This document shows, piece after piece, positions 19,930-31,554 of a DNA stretch of 64,000 bases. Under the pieces are notes generated by a model that ran no database searches, was not told the origin of the DNA, and worked only from the letters and a program-made list of their open reading frames with translations. The DNA is from Gordionus sp. m RMFG-2023. Its lineage: Eukaryota > Nematomorpha > Gordioida > Chordodea > Parachordodidae. Location: NCBI RefSeq assembly GCF_954871325.1, contig NC_088778.1, positions 6,419,743-6,483,742 of the forward strand, read 5' to 3'. A program made the translations under genes and the position numbers. Within the stretch, counting starts at the first letter, position 1. Every line of letters starts with the position of its first letter.

Positions 19930-20514
19930 ATATTGGGAAATTTAAAATTGAAATTAAATGCGATAAAGTTTATATATTCCTATTTTTTTGTCTTAATTTT
20001 AGACATCTTTAATATAGTTTATATAGTGAACGTCAAAATTTGGATATTATAAATCGACCCCAAAAAACTTGGACACTATAATATAAAAAAAAGGGATTGG
20101 AGGTTCACATACTAATTGTAAAAATTTTTTTTTTGTTACCCAAATAAATTTTGGAGCTCTAGCTAACTTAGATCCAGATATGTGAGCTTCCACAGTCGAG
20201 TGTAGAATTTCGATATTGATTTAACGAATCTCAAATTAATCAAATGAAATCATGGGGGAAACACAAAAATTATGCGGAGAATGTAATAATATAAAAAAAT
20301 ATATATATGATGTATTCAGTGTTCGATTTATTTCCGCGAAAATAATTCTCTACTAAAAAATTTATTTTTTACAAAAATTGGAACTTTTAAGGTAAAATTT
20401 GATCATAAATCTTATTTGAGCATTCTTAAAAAAAAATAAAATCTTCCATTTTATATTTGATTTTAAAGTGTATTTCTCTCCTAGTTAAAACACATTCGGG
20501 TATGTTTATCGCCT
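19930..20514. other. A+T-rich region after the mitochondrial block
   Basis: No reading frame or RNA with support. The right edge of the mitochondrial insertion lies somewhere near 19.93-20.0 kb but cannot be placed exactly. Confidence 0.5.
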
Positions 20515-20718
20515 TAGTGTTGTTTTTTTTTAAAACGGTTAACTCAATATTTTAGCCAGAAAAAGGTTGCCTAAGCCTCGAGATTTCGCTAAATAAGTGT
20601 CTAGACCTTTGTGTCATTTATGAGCAAACTCTTCAGGCTTATGCAATATTATTCTGGATAAAATATTGAGTTAGTCGTTTTTAAAAATCGACTCAAATCG
20701 AGCCGTTTAACAACACCA
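20515..20718. mobile_element. hAT-type MITE, TAGTGTTG family, with 8-bp target duplication
   Basis: It begins TAGTGTTG and ends CAACACCA, with inverted inner ends around CGGTTAACTCAATATTTT. It is flanked on both sides by TATCGCCT (20507-20514 and 20719-20726), a perfect 8-bp duplication typical of hAT transposases. Confidence 0.9.
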
Positions 20719-20993
20719 TATCGCCTTTCTAAGTCAACTGTAAAAATTGGAACCAGAATCCATCACAAAAGTTCAGGAAATAGAACCATGTTTTTTTTAG
20801 CTATTCAGAACCGGAAATAGACCTTTTTTTACAGGTTCCAAATTTTGATGATAATTAAGAAATTAAATTTTGTATAAATATGATAATGAACCTATTAATT
20901 TTTTTTAAATATATTACGCCACGAATTAACGTCATAAGACATTGGAGGAAAAATCTAAATATTTAATGTAAAATGTTGATTACAATTAACAAC

Positions 20994-21126
20994 GTCACCG
21001 GGAAGCGAAATGTTTTTAGGATAGAGATACGATTCTTCGAAAGGAGTGCTAGTAAATGCCACTTTCTTCTTTTTCTTGTCGATCGATTTGGCGGTATTCA
21101 AGTTGGTAGATAAGCTAAAGAGTGAA
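20994..21126 (-). CDS. Orphan exon of an unknown host gene
   Basis: After an acceptor TTTTACAAAG on the minus strand, the sequence reads LSLSTNLNTAKSIDKKKKK and VAFTSTPFEESYLYPK, ending before a possible GT donor. The lysine run and low stop density suggest real coding sequence. I do not recognise the protein. It may join the exon at 17969-18240. Confidence 0.4.
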
Positions 21127-21437
21127 CTTTGTAAAATATTATGAATATTAAAAATGTATGACAGTTAGATAGGGTATTTGTTCAGCTCTAATAGGGAAGA
21201 AATCAATGAAATATATTTCCAATATAATCAATATTTTGTTGCTTGAATTATTTATTATAGGCTTCTACCTTTAAGACCATCAAATAAGAGAAGCGATTTG
21301 ACGAATTCTTTTTATAGAATTCGTTTACTAAGTTTATAATTTTTTCAGGGAGATCATTCTTAAAAAAATGTTTCTTGGAATTTAGATAGGAGTTTATAAC
21401 ATAATAATGAAAAAATAAAGAATTATTAATTAAAAAT

Positions 21438-21585
21438 GTGATTTTAGAAATAAATTGGGCTAGACCAGAGGTGGGAAATAAGATTAATAAATCCATTGAT
21501 AAACAAAGTCGAGAACATGACACACATTCCAGTGTTAAGGAATTTGACGTTGGTCAACATGTATGGATAAGGAACGAAACCATTA
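21438..21585 (+). mobile_element. Ty3/Gypsy integrase C-terminal remnant
   Basis: The plus strand reads a tail like that after the Gypsy integrase core: KSIDKQSREHDTHSSV followed by FDVGQHVWIRN, the F-x-V-G-D-x-V-W pattern. No other element parts are near. An old, isolated and broken piece. Confidence 0.45.
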
Positions 21586-22672
21586 AGCGTTGGATGACAA
21601 ATGATTCTAATTTAGGGATGGGCTTTTCGTGACAAATAAAAAAAATTCGTTCGGGATCGGGCCATTCAAGACTAATTTTTCACTCTTAAATTTCGGGCTG
21701 GTCTTGAAAAAATTAGGGCTAATGTAGATAACAAATTTAAATCCCAATTAATTCATTTAATGCATGAGAATATATTTCTTCTATTTTCATGTTGTATATC
21801 AAGTTTTCTTTTCTTTTTCTAAAAACAAAATTTTCAAAATCATCATAATTATCCTCAAGATTATCTGCCAATGCATTTGCAACTTGTATTTAATAAAACT
21901 AATTTACTTTGTTCTTATTTTTAATTTAATAATCCAACCAACAAAAATAAATATTTCCTAAAATATATTATTATCTATGAATATGATAGAATAATTTACA
22001 AAATGTAACGGAAATTTTTAATATGTTTAAAAAAATATATTTTTTTGAACCTTAAATTTAAAAAAAAAGGGTTAGGTTCTCAGCCTTAGAATAGTGTAAG
22101 AGATTAGGGAGGATGAAGGTTGAGGAGTTAGAGAGCAGGAAATTTCATATTTATGAAGATGAAAAGTAGATAACGAGGGGAATGAAAGATAAGGGTGAGT
22201 GAAGATGTAGGCCAGAGTATTTAAATTAAATTTTTCTTATTTCGGGTACCATGAAAGGCAAAACATTCAAGCCACTAACTTTTTTTCAGCAATCACAATT
22301 GTAACTTGAATTGGACGTTATATTTAACCAGACCACTATTTAAATTTTAAAAATAATTGATTAGCTTATTACATGAAAAAACGCTAGTTTCGCTAATAGT
22401 ATTATCTATAATAATAAAAAAAAAAATTGGGTAAAAACAGGTTAGAACTATAAATAAATCTTATGTCTAAATACAAACAGCTGGAAAGGACTCCTCCCTC
22501 CCTATCCCGATAATAATTTTTTGCCAATAACTCAATTTTATCCATAAGTATAAATAGAACCTTATAATAATCAGGCAGTTATTTACGAATATTTGCATAT
22601 TTTAATTTAAATATTCTAATAAACATCATATACATATATCAATGTAATAAAAATGGCTTAAAAAAATATATA
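21586..22672. other. Region downstream of TAF8, no gene seen
   Basis: A+T-rich, with a purine-rich patch at about 22080-22210. No supported reading frame or RNA. Confidence 0.5.
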
Positions 22673-25600
22673 TCACCTAGTCGCTATATCCCCATTTTCA
22701 CCTGATTGCTCTACATCTTCAAAGATTCCATAAGAATATTTTCCTAAAAGTGCTGGAACATAAGCTGGTATCCTGTTAACCGAGAGGAGCGATTTGTCAT
22801 CCATTACTTAATATTTTTTTTTCAAATATTGTTTAATTAATGGAAAATTTTTGTGAGCAATTTATTTTATAATATTAAATTGCAAGTGGAGCAAATTAGA
22901 CACTTTATGAATATTTTTTGTTGAAAATACTACATATCTTTATTCATGAAATAAATCGAGATAAGTTACTAAGATCTGCAAAAGTAGGACCAACCTATAC
23001 AGATTTTGGGCTAGATTAGTTTTTATAGAAAATTGGGACTGAGTTTTAAATATTTAAATATATTTTCCAAATATTTCCCAAAATTCCAAAAAAAAAATTT
23101 GAATAAACTTTATAGCTTGTGATTCTTATTTTTGGGTGAAAAAAATCTTCAAATGCTCATAAACATTATTTTGGCATTGCTTGGAAATTCTAGATTACTT
23201 TTTAAAGGTACAAACAAAAATAAAATGATAATTATGAATTAAAACTTAAAAATTTGTCACTATGATCATCCTCGAACAAAGAGAAGGATGGGCCAATTTT
23301 TGCTAGGAATCTGGTATATGCCTTTTCGATGTCTCGTTTTTCAGAAATAGCACGTTCCCTGGAAACCTCAGTTTCGTCATCGGCATTTTCAGAATTATTC
23401 ACCTAAAAAAAATGTCAATGATAATAATGTTTATTTTATGTTTACATTCAATTTATGAGGATATTATTTTACTAACTCTTATTCTTATAATAAAAAAAGG
23501 AGGGAGATGATATAAATTTTAAAGATTAGGGGCTGTGCTCATATTAAATATCGGATCGGCACCGATATTTAGCGTTTTCCAAAATATCGGATCGGGTCGA
23601 TACTCGTAAAAACCCGATCCGATCTATTTACTTTTCATTTTTTTTTGTTCATTTATTTTACATTTGTTATTTTATGTTATGTATATTTATTTTAGATCTG
23701 CAAAAGTAGGCGCGGCCCGTACCCGGCCCGAACGGGTTTCGGCTGAGCCTATTTTTTTGATAAAAATTGGTTAAAAATATTCGGGCAATATATCTAAATT
23801 TATCAATTTTTTATGTTGAATTTTTTACAATAAAAATATTTGATTTTATTAATAGAAAACTTGACGTCATATAACATATACCTTTTATTTTGAGTAATTA
23901 TAAAAATCAATTTCTATTTTTAAATAAATTCTGGCCAGGTGGGGCCTGTAAAATTTTTTAAAATAAAAATTTGAGTTCGGGTCCGGTATGTATCTGTATC
24001 TAGATCCATTTAAAAAGTATCTTTTAACAACTCTGGTATTCACTAATGCAACTTTCTAAAAAAAATTTCAAGCCGGGCCGGGTTTGAAAAATTAGGTCCG
24101 ATGCAGATCACTAAATTATTTTACATTATTATAATATTTTCTAAATTATTTTTTTTTAAACAATGCAAATGCACAACACCCCATAAAATTTATTTATTTT
24201 TTTAACTAGATTTATAGTATTTTAAAAGTTTTTTTTTTATAAAAAAAAAGTAACACCCAAAGTTTTATTTATTTTAAATCTTTTTAAATAATAACGCCAA
24301 TTTTATTATTTATACTATAAATAAAAGAATTTTTAAAAATATGGTATCTGAATTATGAAAATATTTTACAAAAGATAAAAGATAATTTTGTAAAATGCGT
24401 TATCTGCGGAATTCAAATTTCACGGGGAGAAATTATTTATTAAAAATTTTTAATATATTAAATATTACAATGTTATAATTCATACCAACATAAAATGGAT
24501 ATATTATTAAATATACATTTTTTATCTATTATTATTAGGGCTGTGCCGATATTAAATATCGGATCGGGCCGATACCTGTAAAAAACCGATCCGACCTTTT
24601 TACTTTTCTTTTTTTTGTTATTTTATTTTATGTATATTTATTTTACATTATTGTAATATTTTCTAAATAATTTTTTTAAATTTTATTTCTTTTTTAAAAT
24701 AGATTTATAGTATTTTAATAGTTTTTTTTTTTATAAAAATAGAAAGGAATACCCAAAGTTTTATTTATTTTAAATCTTTTTAGATAATGCCAATTTTTTT
24801 ATTTATACTTTAAATAAAAAAAATTTTTTAAATATGGTATCTGAATTATGGAAATATTTTACAAAAGACAAAGATAATTTTGCAAAATGCGTTATCTGTG
24901 GAATCATCTAAGTCCTTCAGTACGGCAGGAGATATAGATAGTCCATATCGTATAATTTTATATATTAAATATTACAATTTTATAATTCAACCATATTATA
25001 GTCTTAATTGTAGAAATAAAATAATTAAATTAAATTCATAATTCGACTTTTTGCATAAAAAATATTGATTTCTTAACTACATTTGGTTCAAACGGGGGCG
25101 ATTAAAAATCAGTATAAATATCGTATCGTATCGGATCGGTGAAAAATATGTGGATTGGCACAGCCCTAATTATTATAATTTACTTAAATATAATCTTAAT
25201 TGTAGAAATAAAAAATTTAATTAAATACATAATTCGATTTTTTGCATAAAAAATAATGATTTCTTAATTACATTTGGTTCAAAGGTGGATGGTAAAAATC
25301 AGTATTAATATCGGATCGGTTTTGAACCAATATAGGATTGGATCGGTGAAAAATATGTGAATTGGCATAGCCTTAATAAAGATATATAAAACACATTTAA
25401 TAAAGAGTATAATAAAACGTAAAAGTGTAAGGCTGAATTCATAGTAGCAGCATCCTTGGCCTTTATTTAAAAAAAAATTGCTTTGGGTTGGGCATAATAT
25501 TGTTTTGAAAAATTTGTAAGAAACAAGGCACCAATATTTTTTATTTGTTAGTAGAATGATCGAAAACTTGATTATGTACAGAGTAAAACTATATTGGAAA

Positions 25601-26462
25601 ATAATTAATATCTATATTTAAATAAATTTGGGCCAGGGAGGCAAATAATTTTTCTTTTAGGTGGAATTCTTCTGGACCAATAATTTTTTTTTGTTAAGAT
25701 CAGTCTAATCAGATTTTAAAAGGAATCAGGCAAGTCAGTGTCATTGGCTGGGGTAAAGAGGAGTCATTATGTTTCAAAAATGCTTAAGCAAGGATTGATT
25801 AATTATATTTTAGATTAACTGGTATCAGGAATTTTGATATATAGGTTGATAATTAAATATATATTCTTATAAAATAAGTATTCAACATAAAATACATATT
25901 CAAATAAAATAGGTAATCATGATTAATATGGGTATCTATAAATATTACAGGAGTATTTATATAGGTTCTCTTATCGGGTAACTCAGGAAAATATTCAGGG
26001 ATATATGAAAAGTGTTCTCTAGGTCCACTCTTTAGAGTTTTTAAGTCTGCTGGCTTATTTTGATGTTGTACTGTATATCAAACATATATATATAATAAAA
26101 TGGTTTAGCTTACAAGGTGGAAGAACAATCTTATTTCCTTCCTTTAATGTAAACTCTGGTATTCCCATAACATCAATGCCTACACATAAAGTATAAACAA
26201 ATAATATAATTCAATATGAACCCATTTCTACTAAGGCCAATAAGACATCAGCGAATACAGGTTTTGTTCTACATGCATGTTCAGCAAAATTCCTTGACAA
26301 CCTACCAGTTTCAATCAACAAAGATTGCAACATTTCATTAAATATGGATAACACTTTTGGCTCACATTTAGTAAAGCCAACATTAACCAATATAGAACTT
26401 ATAACAGATGAAATAGTTTTAGTATACAATTCATCAGTAATATTTATCAAAGAATCCGTCAT
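22673..26462 (-). CDS. TAF8: TFIID subunit TAF8, five exons
   Basis: Histone-fold subunit of the general transcription factor TFIID, paired with TAF10 in other animals; nuclear. Exons on the minus strand are 26462-26222, 26179-26114, 26070-25949, 23402-23261 and 22806-22673, all phases agreeing, giving 234 residues (human 310). The histone fold fills exon 1: an SVISSILVNVGF helix, EMLQSLLIETGR, EHACRTKPVFADVLLALVEMG. Exon 3 has the TAF8 C-terminal-domain signature YIPEYFPELPD-RTYI-TP, exon 4 EKRDIEKAYTRFLAK and SLFEDD, and exon 5 IPAYVPALLGK, matching the human IPYLTALLP block. The start used is the second Met of the open frame because homologous sequence begins there. Introns are 42, 43, 2546 and 454 nt; the third is filled by nested MITEs. 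Confidence 0.93.
23693..24113. mobile_element. hAT-type MITE, TAGATCTGCA family, inserted in the outer MITE
   Basis: It starts TAGATCTGCAAAAGTAGG, ends TGCAGATCACTA and has G+C-rich arms rich in GGCCCG. Flanks are ATTTATTT and AATTATTT, 7 of 8 positions. The sequence on either side matches the uninterrupted sister copy at about 24640-24660, which shows that this is an insertion. Confidence 0.85.
24536..25168. mobile_element. hAT-type MITE, TAGGGCTGTG family, inner copy with perfect target duplication
   Basis: Ends are TAGGGCTGTGCCGATA and TTGGCACAGCCCTA, flanked by ATTATTAT on both sides (24528-24535, 25169-25176). It is inserted in an older copy of its own family. Confidence 0.9.
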
Positions 26463-26597
26463 ATAATTTAAATGAATAAAAATCAAATTTACACCTGTCT
26501 TATCATATATCATGTGATATTTGATAAGTTTAAGTTACATTCACTTTTTAAAAATGGTTAAATTAATATTTTCGTCAAATTAATATTACCTAAGCCC

Positions 26598-27134
26598 AGC
26601 GTCTACATGAGCGGGAGGGGTAGGAACAGTTTGCATCCTATTTTTTTGAGGGGTTATGGGGTAAGCTTCTTTAATGGGGGTAGGATAAATTTTTGGGGGG
26701 GTAATCTATTAAATTTTGAGATGAAATAGGACAAAATTTATTGCTGTAAAAATTAATACTTTTATTATAGTATTATTATAATACAATTCATCGACCAAAT
26801 CTATATATTGCAAATAATCATACACATTGTTTTCCAAATAAAATATCCTTTTAAATGTAATTTAAATGGTTTAGATATATCAGCCAGCTCATAATGCCAT
26901 AATAATAAATTCATTGTAAATAATGGAGATTTTAATTGAATTTATTATCTAAAAAATAAATTCTTTATATTCATAAAATATCGATAGTTGGTAGTAGAGA
27001 TAGATTAATTTAAGTTATCCTTTATCTTTGAAAAGAGTATCAATAAATAAATAGGTAAGGGAATTTTTTAGGGGGGTAGGCAAAGGTTTTTGAAGGGGGT
27101 TTGCATCCAGTGAAAATCCTGTCATGTAGACGCT
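26598..27134. mobile_element. TIR element AGCGTCTACATGA, inserted in a TAGTGTTG-family MITE
   Basis: Ends are AGCGTCTACATGA and TCATGTAGACGCT, exact inverted copies. Inner flanks share TTTGCATCC and guanine-rich runs. The sequence on the left (about 26540-26597) and right (27135-27240) resembles the two halves of the MITE family seen at 20515-20718, with CCTAAGCC and CCTTAACC as possible worn 8-bp duplications. It lies just upstream of TAF8. Confidence 0.65.
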
Positions 27135-27240
27135 GCCTTAACCTTGAGATTTGGTGAAAAGTCAATCAAACGTTTCTATGTATATTTGCGAAATCTTGAG
27201 GTTTAAATTGACAATTCAAAATCTAGCTAGACAGAATTCT

Positions 27241-29079
27241 TGGTCCAGATAAGTTATTCATTGAATGATTGTATCAAATAAATTGATACGCCCATGTTAA
27301 CGCAATGAGAATTTTCAAGATATTAATATTTTTGATCATATATGGCCTGTTTATTATTGGTATAACTGTTTTTTTACCTCTAATATAAATTGAGTTTGGT
27401 GTATGAGGTCAATTGACAATAAAATATTTTAAAATTATTTTTGTTATAAATATATCACATAATTATTGCCGCGAAATGATAAAATATTATTAAATAATTG
27501 TGCTGATGACAATGGGTTTGAGAAATTAATCAAATTTTAAGAGGGGACTGAGCCACTTCATGCATTCCCTTCTAATAGATAGCTTCAAGAATGAGCGTTT
27601 GTGAAACACATTCGCATTTTGAAAAATATATCATGAACAAATAATATAGATTGAAAGTTTTAAATTGTTTTGACAAAAAGGAAATTTTTTCTCAACCCCA
27701 AGCAACTTATTTAGTTTTGGTCATTTAATACTTAAAATATATAATTAAATATAGAAGTGAAGAGAAAATGCTAATTTTTAATACTTTTGTTATAATTAAC
27801 TGAATTGTTCATTTGTGGGAATTATGCTATAGTTTTGAGTTTGATGATTTTTTAAAAACATATAAAGGCATTAAGCAAAAATGGTAAATGTACTAGGATA
27901 TATCCAGTGACGTCACTAGGGAGGAGCGCGAAGGGGCTCAAGCCCTCTGAAAAATTTGAATAGTCCACTGAAGCAAAATTTTTTTAATGGCTCCTTAATA
28001 CCCCCCTTAAACTAAGAATAAATTGTTTTGATTGCCCCCTGATCAATTTCTTTTATAATTCTATTACGTAATATGTAGATTTAATTTTATTATTTAAAAA
28101 TTAATATGACTATCTAAATTTTTATTAAATGAATACTATTTTAATGTTTAGATTAGATTAATACATATAAATAATATTTTCACTATGTCAGCTTGCAATC
28201 AAATTCTGTGTTAAAAATTGAATATCAATATCAGTCACTATATATTAATTTAGCATCAACAGTTGAAGCTTAATTGACTTTTATTATTTAAATTATTATA
28301 TATCCCTAATTAAATAAATATATTGATTCATTAATTTAAATTTAACAAATTTAATATTGTAATTTGCCTAGTTCAAAATCACTAATCAAATATCATTTTT
28401 AAATTTGATTACCATGTCTCTTCTTAAAAATATTTTCAAGGTCCAAATAAGTATAGGAGATTTCTTTATAAAAAGTAGACATAAAGTTTATAATCCCTTA
28501 TTATATATAATTGGTTGTAAAATATTAGGTAAAATGCCACTTTTACAGACGTATTTGTTTGTTATATAATATATTACAGTTTATATTTTAATAAATCTTA
28601 CTTATTCTGGCTCTTCATAATAAATATAAGTCAATTAATCAATTCTTTAACGCCATCTATTTATTTTAAAATTAAACATCTTAATATTCATCCCACAATA
28701 GATGTAATAAACGAAATATTTTTCTTCCCTATTTTTACGTGTTTTTAGGAAAGCCATTTTTTTCTTCTTTGAAAAACAGTTTTTAAGTTAAATTTTGAAT
28801 ACGAGTAAATTTATGATATTATTACAAATTACTATTATTTTAAGATACAATATACCTATTAGAGGTTGTGCGATATTAATTAATAAAATCTTAATTGCTT
28901 TCATCATATCACTCTGGTTAAAATGTTTCATTTCCAATATGGCATCCTTGCCGTGTAAATAACTTAAGGCTTTATTATATTTACATAATTTCTTCTAAAG
29001 ATTTTTAGTGTTTTTGTTATATCAATTTATCTAACATGATAAATTCCGATATGAGTTAACATCGTGAGTGTCATGGCCA
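27241..29079. other. Intergenic, with a hAT-like end and a dispersed repeat
   Basis: At 27907 a sequence CAGTGACGTCACTAGGG followed by a G+C-rich stretch looks like the end of another hAT family, but I cannot find its partner. At about 28140-28440 lies an inverted third copy of the repeat seen at 5094-5690. No coding sequence is supported. Confidence 0.5.
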
Positions 29080-29840
29080 ACTCGTACATTATATTACTAT
29101 TATTTGTTATTTATTATTGAATAATAGCTAGATCAACCCTATAGTTATTAATAAAAATATTCCTTTCCTATATCATTTCTAATATAATTTTATTAAACTC
29201 AAATATAATAATTTATATATATTTTATGGAAAAATTATCTTTCAAAATAAAAGTTATTATTAGTTTTCCAGTTTATTAAATATGGCTACAATTATTTACA
29301 ACATATATTTATTTATTAAGTATATAAATAAAATGTAAATATAACCATTATCAAATAATAGGTTCATACAAAGTTTAATAACTGAAAGGTAATATATAAT
29401 AATAAATACAACTAAATATTTGCATATCTTTTAATAAATAACTAATAATTGAATCATATCAAACATTTTGAATATTTTAATTTTTCTAAAACTTAAATGT
29501 GTCCAAAATGTTGTTATTAATTTGGAAAATTTTAAGGATTTTTTTAAAACATTTTTGGACACAGAACATAAATTACTAAAAATTGACATCTGGGAACAGT
29601 ATAATTTTATATATGTATATAAAATTAACTGCATCATACCTTAATAATATTGCTATCCCTATGTCAAATGTTGTACATTATGTTACTATTATTTGTTATT
29701 TATTATTGAATAATAGCTAGATCAACCCTATAGTTATTAATAAAAATATTCCTATAAATATAATAATTTATATATATTTTATGGAAAAATCATCTTTCAA
29801 AATAAAAGTTATTATTAGTTTTCCAACTGTTTATTGATTC
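29080..29840. repeat. Direct repeat of about 200 bp spaced by 590 bp
   Basis: 29085-29275 and 29672-29833 share long identical stretches, e.g. TGAATAATAGCTAGATCAAC and TATGGAAAAATTATCTTTC (one change). The second copy lacks an inner segment of roughly 40 bp. A local segmental duplication; no coding content. Confidence 0.75.
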
Positions 29841-29907
29841 AATAAATTTTTTGGATATACTTGGGAATATGTATAATATTAGGCATTTATTCAGTGCATT
29901 CAATGCA

Positions 29908-31554
29908 CATTGTTGTTCTTCTGTATTTTTAAAAGTAGCACGCTATCGCTACCGCTATCATTTTCAAATGAATAGCACGCTATTAGCTACTTTAAAAAAA
30001 GTTATTTTGATTTTTTTTTTAAATATTTTTTACGCAACTTTATTTCCACAAATAAAATATTGGTATAAAAACATGACTATAATTTGTTATATATCATTTA
30101 TTTATTATTGCCCTTTAATAATAATAACATTTCGGTACTGTCATCCCAGTCTAGAGCGACGATCAGAAAGTATAAGCTTTGCCATACTAAATAATCGTTC
30201 AGCACGAGCGCAACGCAGTATTAAATTTATTACACTTTTTATATGAAAGAAATTATCAAAAATGAGTATTTTTAGATTTAAAAAAGCACCTAGAGGTTCA
30301 ATAATATTATTATTATTATTTATTTCAAAAAAATCGTCTATGGAGGGCCGCGGTTTCGATCTTGTTATAGTATTAGTATCGTGGTTAGGCATGGCATTTT
30401 TTAACGTTACCATCAGCCTATCAACTTGCACTTTAGATTCAGTTTTAGATTTTTTGGATATATCCAATGTGTGGTCACTCCTAAATAAGCTATAAAAATA
30501 TGAATATCATATTTTAAATCAGAAAATAAACATTTTTACCTTCTATTGTGCGTACAACAATCTGATGTTGTACTGATGTAGGAGACATATGATAGATTTA
30601 ATATTAAAGATTCTTTCTTTCTATAAAGCTATCCAAAATTCTTGCCATCAATGTCTGCCGGCAAAATATCTTGGTACGTGGAGAAAAAGTGTTTATCATC
30701 TTTATAAAAGAACCATTATCCATCACAGATAATGGTTGAATAGTATTGATTATAAAGTTCATTATGACTTCGTCAGTCAATTTTTGAGATACACCTGGTG
30801 TTGATGAATCCAAATTGCTTAATTTTGTTTGAATTAAATTTGATTTGGAAAGTATCTCCTTCCATTACCCCAAAACTTTTGAGATATTTTTTAATCTCTT
30901 TATAATTTGAGGTCTGAACAGTCTAAAATTATAACAGTAATACTTATAATAAAAAATATGTAGGAGATAGTAGATAAAAATGATTAAAATACTATTTTAA
31001 GATGTTTTAAATAATTTAGATAAAATTGAATATATAAAAAAAATGATTGGTCTTTGTTTTAAATTTATTTTTAAAATTAAGGATTAGCCTACACATTGAT
31101 ATTAAATTTGTTTAATATATTAGCTTTAAATGTTTTTTCAAATTAAAGCGGCTTGTATGATTTGAGGATAAAATTTTGCGACACGTCTTGCATCGAAACC
31201 GATATCCAGTAGTAAATTTTTCTTCAAGATTAAATTATTTTTTGAATTTTGGGAAAGGATAATCTATATTTTTCTCATTTTCCAAAGAAATTTCGCTATC
31301 TTCAACAATCTCATACATTTTTAATAACTAGATTTATAATGCTAACTAGATTTATAATGTATATTTTTGAATTTAAATTTCAAAATAAAATAAAATAAAA
31401 GGATTATCATTTTTAGATTTAATAAAAAATATATTTTAATAATTTTTAAATGTATTTATTATGTAAAATTGAAGTAGCGAAGTAGCTTTTTAAATTAGTA
31501 GCGAGGTACCGCTATCGCTATTTTTTAAAGTAGTGCGCTATTTTAACAACACTG
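29908..31554 (-). mobile_element. Decayed hAT transposon with BED finger
   Basis: The right end CAACACTG and inner ...TTTTAACAACACTG mirror a worn left end CATTGTTGTT; inside both ends GTAGC and CTATCGC motifs recur. On the minus strand it encodes, in order, a BED-type zinc finger (about 31140-31330: RFRCKTCRKILSSNHTSRFN), a hAT N-terminal block (30604-30813: IINTIQPLSVMDNGSF) and the C-terminal dimerisation motif (30149-30215: RCARAERLFSMAKLILSDRR). Most of the catalytic middle is absent and the frame is interrupted between blocks, so it is not active. Its CAGTGTTGTTAAA-type end matches the MITE family in this window, making it a relative of the source that moved them. Confidence 0.8.

Larger units (their letters stand above)
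23527..25375. mobile_element. hAT-type MITE, TAGGGCTGTG family, outer copy of a nest
   Basis: It starts TAGGGGCTGTGCTCATATT and ends GGCATAGCCTTA, with inner blocks such as ATATCGGATCGG at both ends. The flanks TTAAAGAT and ATAAAGAT agree at 7 of 8 positions, consistent with an 8-bp duplication. Two other elements are inserted in it, at 23693-24113 and 24536-25168. It lies in TAF8 intron 4 counted by exon (between exons 3 and 4). Confidence 0.8.

Noticed and set aside
21248-21523. 91-residue minus-strand ORF
   Set aside because: Its first part is antisense to a Gypsy integrase remnant; the last part (EKIINLVNEFYKK) has some coding character but could not be phased to neighbouring exons.
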